Source of the DNA: Lysobacter sp. ISL-50
GTDB taxonomy: Bacteria; Pseudomonadota; Gammaproteobacteria; Xanthomonadales; Xanthomonadaceae
DNA: 43,707 nucleotides
NCBI RefSeq assembly: GCF_018612875.1
Contig: NZ_JAGGRI010000053.1
Location: forward strand, 1-43,707
Reading direction: 5' to 3'
Positions within the stretch are counted from its first letter, which is position 1; each line of letters opens with the position of its first letter. Shown one piece after another: positions 17,871 to 27,300 of the stretch. Below the pieces are notes generated by a model. The model was not told the origin of the DNA and made no database searches. It worked only from the letters and a program-made list of their open reading frames with translations. The position numbers and the translations under genes are program-made.

Positions 17871-19736
17871 ATGAATACGATCCCCGCCTCCACCTCGCGC
17901 CGCCCGCGCCACGCCGTTTCGCGCGCGTGGCTGCTCGCGCTGCTGTGCCTGCTCGCCGCATGCTGGACTCCGGCGGCGCTCGCCCAGAGCGTGCTGGACC
18001 TGGACCGGTCCACCCGCGAGGTCGCGCTGGCGCCGTTCACCGCCTACCACCACGACCTGGACGGCAGGCTCGATCTGGCCGGCGCGCAGCGCCTGCACGC
18101 GCAGGGCCGCTTCAAGCCGGTGCCGAACAACAACAGCTCGTTCGGCTTCCAGCGCGGCGCGTTCTGGTTCCACATCGCCGCGCTCAACCGCAACGCCGAG
18201 GTGCCGCACTGGCTGCTGGTGCAGGGCTTCGCCCTCAGCGATCGCCTGGATGTGTACACCCGGCCGCGCGACGGCGCGGTCGCGCATCAGGCCGGCGGCG
18301 ACAGCCTGCCGTTCAGTTCGCGCACCATCCGCTACCGCCACCCGAACTTCCAGATCGATCTGCCGCCCGACCGCATCGTCGATATCTATGTGCGCGTGAG
18401 CAGCGAAAGCTCGATGCAGGTGCCGCTGACCCTGTACACGCCCAACGCCTTCACCGAACTGGCGCGCGATGCGCAATTCGGCATCGGCCTGTACTACGGC
18501 ATCCTGGTCGCGCTGTTCTTCTACAACCTGGTGCTGTGGCTGAGCCTGCGCGACAGCAGCTACTTCTGGTACCTGCTGCATATCTGCGCGTTCGGCCTGG
18601 TGCTGCTGACCCTCAACGGCCTGGGCTTCGAATATCTGTGGCCGAACTCGCCGTGGCTGGCCGATCACTCGGTGCCGCTGTCGATCTGCCTGGCCCAGGT
18701 CGGCATGCAGCAGTTCGCGCGCAATTTCCTCGGGCTCGCGCAGCGATGGCGTTTCGGCGACCGGGTCGGCCTGGGGATGATCGCGTTCTTCGTGCTGCTG
18801 GGGCTGGCGGCCACGCAGATTCCGTATCGCATCGCCACGCCGATCGCCTCGGCCGCGGTGTTCGTCAGCATCGCCTGGATCGCGGTGGAGACCATCGTGG
18901 TGCTGCGCCGCGGCTACAAGCCGGCGCGGCTGTTCCTGCTGGCGTGGTCGGCGTTCCTGCTCGGCACCGGCATGTTCGCGGCGATCGCCTTCGACCTGCT
19001 GCCGAAGATGTTCATCACCGAATACGGCGTGCAGATCGGCTCGGCGCTGGAGATGTTGCTGCTGTCGGTGGCGCTGGGTTATCGCTACGCCTCGCTGCGC
19101 AACGAGAACGAACGGGTGGTGCGCGAGGCCAAGGAGCAGCTGGAGCACAAGGTCGAACAACGCACCATGGAGCTGCGCAGCACGCTGGAACAGTTGGAGG
19201 ACGCGCATACGCGCCTGCGCGAGACCTCGCAGCGCGACGGCCTGACCGGCCTGCACAACCGCAGCCATTTCCGCGAAGCCTTCGAGGCCTTGCTGCATCG
19301 CTCGCGGCGTCAGCGCCGGCCGCTGGTGCTGATGATGATCGACCTGGATCACTTCAAGCAGATCAACGATCACCACGGCCATCTGGTCGGCGACGAATGC
19401 CTGCGCTGGGCCGCGGGCCTGATCGCGCAAGTGCTGATCCCGCAGCACGCCCTGCTGGCCCGCTTCGGCGGCGAGGAATTCGTCGCGGTGCTGCCCGATC
19501 ATGACCTGGACAGCGGCGCGCGCGTGGCCGAAGACCTGCGCCTGCGCCTGCGTTCGCAGCCCTGCCCCAGCCGCAGCCACGACATCCCGGTGACCGCGAG
19601 CATCGGCGTGCACGAGATCACCCCGGACGCGGACATGGGCGTGGAAGCGGCGCTGCAGTTCGCCGATCAGGCGCTGTATCTGGCCAAGGCCGAGGGACGC
19701 GATTGCGTGCGGGTATGGGGCGCGGCGGCGGCTTGA
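17871..19736 (+). CDS. Membrane diguanylate cyclase with 7TMR-DISM sensor
   Basis: The 621-residue protein likely makes cyclic di-GMP in response to an external signal. It has an N-terminal signal sequence (to about residue 38), an extracytoplasmic beta domain of the 7TMR-DISMED2 type (about 40-190), seven hydrophobic helices (about 200-400), a coiled coil (NENERVVREAKEQLEHKVEQ, about 415-460) and a GGDEF domain. The domain starts with DGLTGLHNRSHFREAFE, and the active-site loop is RFGGEEF near residue 532, so catalysis is expected. The product-inhibition site (RxxD five residues before the loop) is not present. It is divergent from the his operon and ends in a large inverted repeat. Confidence 0.9.
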   Translation: MNTIPASTSRRPRHAVSRAWLLALLCLLAACWTPAALAQSVLDLDRSTREVALAPFTAYHHDLDGRLDLAGAQRLHAQGRFKPVPNNNSSFGFQRGAFWFHIAALNRNAEVPHWLLVQGFALSDRLDVYTRPRDGAVAHQAGGDSLPFSSRTIRYRHPNFQIDLPPDRIVDIYVRVSSESSMQVPLTLYTPNAFTELARDAQFGIGLYYGILVALFFYNLVLWLSLRDSSYFWYLLHICAFGLVLLTLNGLGFEYLWPNSPWLADHSVPLSICLAQVGMQQFARNFLGLAQRWRFGDRVGLGMIAFFVLLGLAATQIPYRIATPIASAAVFVSIAWIAVETIVVLRRGYKPARLFLLAWSAFLLGTGMFAAIAFDLLPKMFITEYGVQIGSALEMLLLSVALGYRYASLRNENERVVREAKEQLEHKVEQRTMELRSTLEQLEDAHTRLRETSQRDGLTGLHNRSHFREAFEALLHRSRRQRRPLVLMMIDLDHFKQINDHHGHLVGDECLRWAAGLIAQVLIPQHALLARFGGEEFVAVLPDHDLDSGARVAEDLRLRLRSQPCPSRSHDIPVTASIGVHEITPDADMGVEAALQFADQALYLAKAEGRDCVRVWGAAAA

Positions 19737-19860
19737 TTTTGTAGGAGGGGCTTCAGCCCCGATGCTTTTCGCTCAGATAGCCGTCAAGCCTCATCGCTTG
19801 AAGCGCATCATTCGGGCGATCTGAGAAAAGAGCATCGGGGCTGAAGCCCCTCCTACAAAA
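19737..19860. repeat. Large inverted repeat between convergent genes
   Basis: Two arms of about 47 bases (19737-19783 and 19814-19860) are close inverted copies: one begins TTTTGTAGGAGGGGCTTCAG and the other ends CTGAAGCCCCTCCTACAAAA. Each arm also holds a small palindrome GGGGCTTCAGCCCC. The element sits directly after the GGDEF stop codon and before the ammonia-lyase gene on the other strand, so it may act as a bidirectional terminator. A partial relative lies at the left window edge. Confidence 0.8.
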
Positions 19861-19885
19861 GACTTCGAAACGGCGCGAAGAGCGC

Positions 19886-19923
19886 CCCTCACCCCAACCC
19901 CTCCCCCGCCAGCGGGAGAGGGG
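19886..19923. repeat. Second copy of the CCCCTC-CCCGC palindrome
   Basis: CCCCTCACCCCAACCCCTCC leads into a stem CCCCTCCCCCGC / GCGGGAGAGGGG with one mismatch and a two-base gap. It is the same family as 7255-7296. It lies 25 bases after the stop of the ammonia-lyase gene, as the other copy lies after the YdeI-like gene. Confidence 0.65.
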
Positions 19924-19947
19924 CCAGGCAACTTGTGCGGCACCGCG

Positions 19948-21846
19948 TCAGTCGCGCATACCCGCGCGCACCGCCGACAACACCGTGCCGTCGCGCACCA
20001 GCCGCACCGCCGTCGCCACTTCGCCGTCCAGCGCGCGATCGTGATCCAGGAACGCGATCGCTTCGCGCAGCTTCGCGTGCGCGATCGCCACCGCGCGGCC
20101 GGGACGGAACTCCGCCGCCGCCGACAACTCGGCGCGCAAGCCCTCGACCTCGGCGATGAAGCCGGCATGCTCGGACGAATCGGCGGCCGGGCCGCCGAAC
20201 ACCTTCGCGGCCAAGGTGGCGGCGTCGGCGCGATCGGCCAGATCGCGCGCGGCGTTGATCATGTCGCGACGCAGATCCAGCGCCTGCGCGGCCGTGTACA
20301 GCTCCAGCGCCAGCACCTTGCCCAAGTCGTCGGCCATCGCCAGCACGTGGCGCGCCTCATTCGCGCCCATCGACACGTGGTCCTCGGCGTTGGCGCTGGT
20401 CGGGATCGAATAGACCGACGCCGGATGCGCGCGGCTGGCCAGATCGTTGACGATCGCCGCGGCGGTGTACTGCACGATCATGTGGCCCGATTCGGTTGCG
20501 TCTTCGTTGCCGATCAGGAAACCCGGCAGGCCGTCGTTGGTGGCCGGATCGACCAGCTTGTTGAGGCGGCGCTCGGAGATGCTCGCCAACACCGGGATCG
20601 CGGCCTTGACGTAGCTCATCGCCAGCGCCAGCGGCATGCCGTGGAAATGGCCGGCCGAGATCACCTGCTGCTCGACGTGCTCGGCCTTGGCGTCCGGGAA
20701 TACGATCGGATTGTCGGTCAGCGAGTTGAGTTCGATCTCAAGCACGCGCGCGGCCTGCGCGATGGCGTCGCGCACCGCGCCGTGCACCTGCGGGATGCAA
20801 CGCAGCGAATAGCTGTCCTGCGGCTGATGCTTCTTGCCGCCGCGGAACGGACGGAAACGGTTGTAGAACTTCTCGCGGCCGTGGCGCTGGCCGAACGGCA
20901 CCCAATCCCAGCCGATGTCGAAGCTGAGCTGCTGCGCCGCTTCGGTGTCCCAGCTTTGCGGCAGCCAGGGACGGAAACGCGGCACCAGGTGATACGGAAT
21001 ATCGGCCAGGGTGGAACCATCGAGCAGCTTGCGCAGATTCTCCGCGACCTGCACTTGGCCCGGATGCGGACGCAGCGCATGCACTTCCTCGGCGAACGCG
21101 CCCAGGCGGCCGGCGAAGGCGTCGATGGTCATCGCCGCGGCCAGATCGGCGGTGTCGAGCATGTCTTCCAGTCGCGCCAGCGCGAGCACGCCGCACGCCA
21201 GCATCTGCGCGGTGCCGTTGTTGAGCGCCAGGCCTTCCTTGTACGACAGCTTGACCGGCTTGAGGCCGGCGCGTTCCAGCGCCTGCGCGCCGGGCATGCG
21301 CTCGCCCGCGAAGAAGGCTTCGCCGCCGCCGAGCAGCACGATCGCCAGATGCGACAACGGCGCCAGATCGCCGCTGGCGCCGACCGAACCCAGCTGCGGC
21401 ACCACCGGCACGATGCCGGCGTTGAGCATCGCCGTCAGCGCCTGCAGGGTCTCCACGCGAATACCGGAGTGGCCGCGCATCAAGGTGTTGACGCGGATGC
21501 ACAGCATCGCGCGCACGATCTCGGGAGCGAACGCGTCGCCGACGCAGACCGCGTGGGTGACGATCAGATTGCGCTGCAGTTCTTCGTGCAGGGTTTCCTG
21601 CGAGCGCTTCGCGCCCGGCAGCTGATCGCGCAGATGATGCGAACCGAGCAGGCGGTCGGCGTTACTGCCGAAGCCGGTGGACACGCCGTAGATGGGTTCC
21701 TCGCGGCGCACTTGCTCGGCGAGGAAATCCGCCGCGCGCGCCACCGCCGGCAGCTGCGCCGCGGCTAGTTCGACCTGGGCGCCGTAAGCCACGGCGACGA
21801 GTTGCGACCGCGTCAGCGAACGGCCGTCGAGCTGAATCTTGTTCAT
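19948..21846 (-). CDS. Histidine ammonia-lyase family protein (HutH-like), enlarged form
   Basis: This 632-residue enzyme belongs to the MIO-dependent aromatic amino-acid lyases, which remove ammonia from His, Tyr or Phe. The cofactor-forming triad is A157-S158-G159 in GSVGASGDLAPLSHL. The N-terminal IYGVSTGFG and the later YSLRCIPQVHG are diagnostic. The substrate-pocket pair reads T-H in LIVTHAV, nearer the Ser-His of histidases than the His-Leu of tyrosine lyases, so histidine is the best guess. It is about 120 residues longer than usual HutH (about 510): about 60 residues (281-340, with GWDWVPFGQRHGRE) are inserted before QPQDSYSLRC, and the C-terminus is extended. GAGG precedes the ATG. 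No hutU, hutI or hutG is nearby, so a histidine-degradation role is not shown by context. Confidence 0.8.
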   Translation of the reverse strand: MNKIQLDGRSLTRSQLVAVAYGAQVELAAAQLPAVARAADFLAEQVRREEPIYGVSTGFGSNADRLLGSHHLRDQLPGAKRSQETLHEELQRNLIVTHAVCVGDAFAPEIVRAMLCIRVNTLMRGHSGIRVETLQALTAMLNAGIVPVVPQLGSVGASGDLAPLSHLAIVLLGGGEAFFAGERMPGAQALERAGLKPVKLSYKEGLALNNGTAQMLACGVLALARLEDMLDTADLAAAMTIDAFAGRLGAFAEEVHALRPHPGQVQVAENLRKLLDGSTLADIPYHLVPRFRPWLPQSWDTEAAQQLSFDIGWDWVPFGQRHGREKFYNRFRPFRGGKKHQPQDSYSLRCIPQVHGAVRDAIAQAARVLEIELNSLTDNPIVFPDAKAEHVEQQVISAGHFHGMPLALAMSYVKAAIPVLASISERRLNKLVDPATNDGLPGFLIGNEDATESGHMIVQYTAAAIVNDLASRAHPASVYSIPTSANAEDHVSMGANEARHVLAMADDLGKVLALELYTAAQALDLRRDMINAARDLADRADAATLAAKVFGGPAADSSEHAGFIAEVEGLRAELSAAAEFRPGRAVAIAHAKLREAIAFLDHDRALDGEVATAVRLVRDGTVLSAVRAGMRD

Positions 21847-22176
21847 TTGTAACCTCGCCTCGCACCCTGGCGATCATCTGAACGGCGGGCCTGACCGCGA
21901 ACGGTTAAACCCGGCCGAGCGTACTCGGGAGTCGGTGCGTCAATACAACATTGGGAACCGCGGCGGCAGGTGCTCGCCGCGGCGTGGAATCGGTTCGCCT
22001 CGGTGCCGGATCGCGATCCGGCGCGCGGCGAACCAGGTGACGGGAGCCGCGCGCGCCTGCGCGTGCGTGGCTCCGATGACCGGACTCGCGAACGGCCGGC
22101 GCCGGGATCGTGCGATCCGCGACGACGACACGGCCCGCGCACCCGGCCGACTTGCGCATGCCGGTTTCCCGCATGC
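21847..22176. other. Intergenic region between hisS and the ammonia-lyase gene
   Basis: These 330 bases contain no convincing gene. Short open frames are arginine-rich and look like shadows. On the minus strand TTGTATTGACG (near 21939-21949) could be part of a promoter for the ammonia-lyase gene, but no matching -10 is clear. GCATGC occurs twice close together just after the hisS stop and could form a weak hairpin. Confidence 0.4.
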
Positions 22177-23565
22177 CTATTTCTTCATGACCCGCGATTG
22201 TTCCAGCTCGACCCGCAGCGTGCGCGCCAGCTCGGCGCGCGGTACTTCGAACTGGTCTTCGCGTCGCAGATCCTTGACCGTCGCGGTGCCCTTGGCGATT
22301 TCGTCCTCGCCCAGCACGACCACGAAGCGGATGCCGGCGCGGTCGGCGTAGCGGAACTGCGAGGTGAGCCTGGACGCTTCCATCACCACTTCGGTGTTGA
22401 GGCCGCCGTGGCGCAACTCGTTGGCCAAGGCCAGGCAGTGCGGCAGCAGCGCGTCGTCCATCTGCGTGACCAGCACCTGCACGCTGCTGTCGGCGGTGCT
22501 GACGATGCCGGCCTTCTGCAGCTGATAGAACAGGCGGGTCAGGCCGATCGAGATGCCCACGCCCGGCAGCTTGGACTTGGTGTAGTTGCTGGCCAGGTTC
22601 TCGTAACGGCCGCCGGAACAGATCGACCCCAGCCCCGGAAAATCGTTGAGGGTGGTTTCGTAGACGGTGCCGGTGTAGTAATCCAGGCCGCGCGCGATCG
22701 AGAAATTCAGCGCGTAGTTCTGCTCCGGCACGCCCAGCGCGCGGATCAGTTCCAGCACTTCGCGCAGTTCGGCCACGCCTTCGCGCAGCGCGTCGTTGCC
22801 TTCGCCCAGGGCCGCCAGCTTGGCCAGGGCATCGGCGTGCGAGGTCGAACGCGTTTCCACGAAACTCAGGATGGTCGCGACCGCGTCCGCCGACAGGCCG
22901 AAGTCCGCGCCGGTGAGGGTGTCGCGCACATACTCGACGCCGCGCTTGTCGAGCTTATCGACCTCGCGCAGCACCAGCGCCTGCAACTCGCCGTCTTCCA
23001 CGCCCTGGGCCTGGAAGAAGCCGCGCAGCAGCTTGCGATTGTTGAGCTGGATGGTGAAGGCGCCGATGTCGAGCTCGGAGAACACCGCATAGATCGCCGC
23101 CGGCAGCTCGGCGTCGTAGCGAACGCTCAGCGAGTCCTTGCCGATCACGTCGATGTCGCACTGGTAGAACTCGCGATAACGGCCGGCCTGTTGCCGCTCG
23201 CCGCGATAGACGCGCTGCATCTGGTAACGGCGAAACGGAAATGCGAGGTGATGCTCGTGCTCGGCGACGTAGCGCGCCAGCGGCACGGTCAGGTCGAAGC
23301 GCAGCGCCAGTTCCGGCAGCGCCGCGCCGCCGGCCTGCGCGTTCTTCTCGCGCGAGCCGGTGGATTCGACGAAATACACCTGCCGCTCGGTCTCGCCGCC
23401 GGATTTGGTCAGCAGCATCTCGGTCAGTTCCATGACCGGCGTTTCCACGGGCAGGAAGCCGAACCGCTCGAAATTGCGCCGGATCGTGTCGAGCATGCGC
23501 TGAAACGCGATCTGGTCACGGGGCAACAGCTCCATGACCCCGGGCGGGGTGCGAGGCTTGATCAA
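22177..23565 (-). CDS. hisS: Histidyl-tRNA synthetase
   Basis: HisRS charges tRNA-His with histidine. The 462-residue class II synthetase shows [18 protein letters not shown] at the N-terminus and motif 2 around [20 protein letters not shown]. The histidine-binding [13 protein letters not shown] and CSGGRYENL are present, as is a C-terminal anticodon-binding domain ([10 protein letters not shown]). I chose TTG at 23565 as start: it gives LIKPRTPPG, which matches the family start MIKPRTPPG, and has GGAG 6 bases upstream. The ATG at MELLP would drop conserved residues. The open frame further upstream is not conserved. A tRNA-Pro gene follows divergently. Confidence 0.93.
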   Translation of the reverse strand: MIKPRTPPGVMELLPRDQIAFQRMLDTIRRNFERFGFLPVETPVMELTEMLLTKSGGETERQVYFVESTGSREKNAQAGGAALPELALRFDLTVPLARYVAEHEHHLAFPFRRYQMQRVYRGERQQAGRYREFYQCDIDVIGKDSLSVRYDAELPAAIYAVFSELDIGAFTIQLNNRKLLRGFFQAQGVEDGELQALVLREVDKLDKRGVEYVRDTLTGADFGLSADAVATILSFVETRSTSHADALAKLAALGEGNDALREGVAELREVLELIRALGVPEQNYALNFSIARGLDYYTGTVYETTLNDFPGLGSICSGGRYENLASNYTKSKLPGVGISIGLTRLFYQLQKAGIVSTADSSVQVLVTQMDDALLPHCLALANELRHGGLNTEVVMEASRLTSQFRYADRAGIRFVVVLGEDEIAKGTATVKDLRREDQFEVPRAELARTLRVELEQSRVMKK

Positions 23566-23763
23566 GCGAAACTCCAATACGTACGTCGATTGCGGGCCGG
23601 GGCGTGCCGGCGGCGCTGCGAGCGCTGGCGCCGGCGGATTGAGCGCCGCCGATAGTCTAACGTCCGCCCCCGCCCGTGGCTCGCGCCGCGGCCGGCATCC
23701 AGGCAAAAACACCGTCGCAGCGGGCTATGGGCGCATCGCCGCGAATTTCTTCGCACCGCCCCC

Positions 23764-23793
23764 TTGCGCCGGCCCCGTGGGTATCGTTAGAAT
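23764..23793 (+). promoter_or_regulatory. Likely promoter of the tRNA-Pro gene
   Basis: TTGCGC (23764-23769) and TAGAAT (23788-23793) are 18 bases apart. A start near 23800 would leave a short leader before the tRNA at 23810. Confidence 0.55.
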
Positions 23794-23809
23794 TTGCGGC
23801 TCACGAAGT

Positions 23810-23886
<77 letters not shown>

Positions 23887-23901
23887 ATCGTCGAAACAGT
23901 A

Positions 23902-23945
23902 AAGGCTCCGAAAGCCGCGGAAACGCGGGACTTCGGGGCCTTTTT
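23902..23945 (+). terminator. Intrinsic terminator after tRNA-Pro
   Basis: AAGGCTCCGAA pairs with TTCGGGGCCTT (one T-G pair), with an inner CCGCG/CGCGG stem, and is followed by TTTTT. It ends transcription of the tRNA gene. Confidence 0.8.
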
Positions 23946-24053
23946 GCTGCCCGTCGCTTTTTACTCGCAATTGTTCATTATCGGAACAATTGTGAGCAGA
24001 ACCGGGCTTCCGCCGCATGCTGTGAGCATCCTTCCCTGCTCTCCCGGCCCCAG

Positions 24054-24334
24054 CTAGACCCGCTTTGGATTCACCGCTGGCAGCCCGGCCTGGGCACGAT
24101 GACGCCGCACCAGCGCCCAGGCGCGGCGGTAGCCGTAGCTGGGCAGGTCCACGACGCCGTGCGGATTTCTTCGACTGAACCGGCTACCTCGCGCCAGTTT
24201 TTTGAGCGGCCGCGCTCCACCGCTTTTTTCAGCATCTCGTTTTCCAGCGTCTTCTTGCCCAGCAACCGCTGCAAGGCCTCCACGCGCACGTCGGCCTCAT
24301 CCGTCACCGCCTCCCCCATCAGCGCTCGACCCAT
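24054..24334 (-). mobile_element. IS3-family remnant (parts of orfA and orfB)
   Basis: Two pieces of an IS3/IS2-like transposase remain on the minus strand. From about 24310 to 24200 the frame reads EALQRLLGKKTLENEMLKKA, the end of OrfA with its coiled-coil helix. In another frame, from about 24153 to a TAG at 24054, it reads [20 protein letters not shown], then VNPKRV, a short part of the start of OrfB. The rest of OrfB, including the DDE catalytic core, is missing, so it cannot move. The beginning of the remnant overlaps the 3' end of the large effector gene and appears to supply its last codons. Confidence 0.8.
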
Positions 24335-27300
24335 CGGACATCGCGGGTTGAAGGGTATGTGCGCCTAACTTCATGACTGGATCGGTGTGATTGCGATTCA
24401 GTTCTTCCTGCTGCTGTTGGAATTGCTCCATCTCCAACGCCTGTTGCTGATCGAAGGCCTGCGTGCGCTTCAAAGTGTCTTCCAATTCCGGTGCCGACGC
24501 CGTGAGCGACACGTTGCCGTAGAAGCCAGGGACATGTCCGTAAGCGAAGGCGCGGTCGCCGACGACCACCACGTCTTTGAATTTGTCCACGCGATCGACA
24601 CCACCCAGCTTGGCGGCGTGCATCAATTCGGCGGTCTTGCCGTCTTGCGTGTCCTTCGGCAATCGTGCCTGGATTGCGGCAAACAACGCGTAGTCGGGAT
24701 GATCGGACGGAAAGGATTGCGATGGCCTATCAGGTTGGGCAGCCGTAGCCTGCGCGTCATCGCGCTCGGGTTCCTGTCGCCGCGTTTTGCCGCCGGGGCT
24801 GCCGGGGCCTGGTGACGCATTCGTGGAATGCGCCGCATCCTCCATTTGGACCCGCGTTTCCGCCGCGGGTAGCGATGCCCCTTGAAACGAGCCGGCCAGT
24901 GTTTGCCTCGCCGCAATCCGCGCTTCATGCCGGGTCACACTCAGCGGCTGCGCTTCGTTAGCCACTGGTGCCTGTGCCGGGGGAATCTCCGGATTGGAAC
25001 GCTCGACGGTTGGTTCTGCAACCGCTTGTGCGGGCATCACTTGCCGGAGCGGCGTTGGCGATCCAGGACCGGGCCGCGGAGCCTGCGCCAGTGCCATGTC
25101 CACGGTCTGGTCGGCCACGCCCGTGGCAGGAAGGTCATGCGCCTGCTGGAACTGCCTCACCGCGTATTCGGTTTCCACCCCGTAGTAACCATCCTGCGCC
25201 ACGGGCTGCCCTTCCGGGCCGCGAGCGCCGCCCCGTTGCAAGCGGAACTGCAAAAATTCCACGTCGTTGCCACGATCCCCAAGGCGCAGACCTTCCGGCG
25301 CGCCGGACGCAGCCGCAACTACCGGGACGCGCTCGGCCGTGGCGACATCCGGCGCGACCGACACCTCCACCGCGATAGTCCGCCCATTTGTTTTCGACGA
25401 CTGGGGAATCGACACATCGGCAGATGACACGGATCGCGCCACGGCATCCGGCGTTTGTACAGGCGGCTGCGATTGAAACGTCGCCGGTGTTGCCGATCGA
25501 AAAGCCGGGACAGCCGTTGCTTGCACGGCCGCCGATGGCGCGTCAGCCACGACAAACGATTGAGGTATCGCGGGCCGTACCGATTGAACAGAGGAGGTGA
25601 CCGCCTCCCGCCCTTGCCCTTGAGCGCGATCTTCCAACTCAGGCGCAACAACTGCCGCTTGAAGCGCGGGCATGACGGGCCCGGTAGAGACCGGCACCTG
25701 CGCCGCAACATCGCGCTCGCGTTCGACCGGCGATTCGACTTCAGCCCGCCTCTGCGCCCCATCGACACGCGGAGCGCGCACCTCGACGGCCGCCAAGGTC
25801 GCGACCGTCTGCGCCTCCTGGGTAGACACGCCCTGGCGATTCGCTTCGCGCAAGGCTTGCTGATACGCGTCGCGCTCCTGAGGCGATTGCGCTGCGATCC
25901 GCATGTCCGGCACGTCAGGCAGTGGCGCTCGCTCCTGCCGACCGGCCCGCACCTCCTTGAGCGCCTGTTCGATGTCCTGCGTGCTGGTGACAGCAGCGAT
26001 ACGCTCCACCCCATCCGGACCTCGCCGGTAGTGGGCTATGGGACTATCGGCCGCGACCGCATTGTCGGCCGCAGTCTTGCCGCCTGTCTTGTTCTGCAAC
26101 TGCATGGAGCCCGGCCCGGCGAGTCCATGTTCTTCGCGAGTCCGCCGGGTCGCCAGAACGACGGCCTCTTGCCAATCGGGATTGAGTTCAACGTCGGCCA
26201 CCCGGTAGCGATGCAGCAACTCGTTCTGCTGTTTCTGTTCGGCAGTGGGTGCTGGCCGACTCTCCAGGCTGGCCAGTCGCTGGTTGTGTTGTTCAAGCGA
26301 AGGCTGCCGGGCAGCTCGAGTCAACTCCAGCTCCAATTCCAGATTGCCCTGCGCGACCTTGCCGTCGCTCGACCATACCCTGGCCTCGCCGCGCTGATAG
26401 ACAGTCTTGTCCGACGCCATCAACGTATCGCGCTGAGGCGTGGCCGACACGACAGCGCCAGGAATACCGCCGAAATCGCGCCATCGCTGCGCGGCGTAGT
26501 TTTCCTGGTAGACCATCGCGACCGCTTCTCGCCCGGTGGCGATGTTGGTCTGAATTCGTCCGAGCGATTCGCGACTGAGTTCGTCGGCTCGCTGCGAGGA
26601 GGCGATTTGCTGTTCGTAGACGCCGCGATCGTTGGCTCCCGTCTCGGCGACCTTGACCGAACGCACCCATTGTTCCGCAGCCGGATCTCGCCGCCAGTTG
26701 TTGTTGTCCAGCCCCGCGCGATCGCTTTCTCGCGCGGGCAGGTTGAATGGGTCCTGGGGAGGCGGCATCTTGCCCAATGCGAGTTCGACGGCTTCATTGG
26801 TCGCGTGATAACCCAATTCGCGCGCCTTCTCATAATTCGCGCCGACGACTCCGGCTACCGGATTGCTTATGCCATCCGGCGTCTTGTCGAGCGCGGCCGG
26901 CCGGACCCAGTTGCCATCGGCAAACGTCCAGACAACGCCATTTTTGTCGGCTTGGTGATGGATCTGGTAGTCCTCCACCAGATCGACGGCTTTATCCGCG
27001 GCCTTGGCCAGCAGCGCGGCGTCGGCCACGATCAGCGCGACGGGGACGTAGCCCGAGGAACCCACCACATAAGCGGCGGTAGTTCCGCCTATCCATGCGC
27101 CGGCATTGCGCGCGATCGTGCGACTCGATTCGGACTGAGCGGCTCGCAGGTTGCCTTGCTCAAGCAGCTCGGCCGAACGCTGGGCGCTGAGGGTCAGATC
27201 GACACCTGTGGCTAGCAGGCCTCCTGAGCGGGCCAGTGTATGGATGGGGCGCTCGCCGACGAGCAAGTCCTTGGAGATGGAGCCGCTTTGCCCTTTGGGG

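Noticed and set aside
17721-19613. Minus-strand 630-codon frame opposite the GGDEF gene
   Set aside because: Its composition is typical of an antisense shadow in GC-rich DNA; the plus strand encodes a clear 7TMR-DISM/GGDEF protein.
24071-24334. IS3 OrfA fragment considered as an intact small gene
   Set aside because: Only the OrfA tail remains, the N-terminal helix-turn-helix is missing and OrfB is broken, so it is listed as a remnant.
25455-27215. Plus-strand frame of 586 codons within the effector gene
   Set aside because: Arg/Leu-rich without recognisable motifs; the minus strand holds the effector with recognisable domains.
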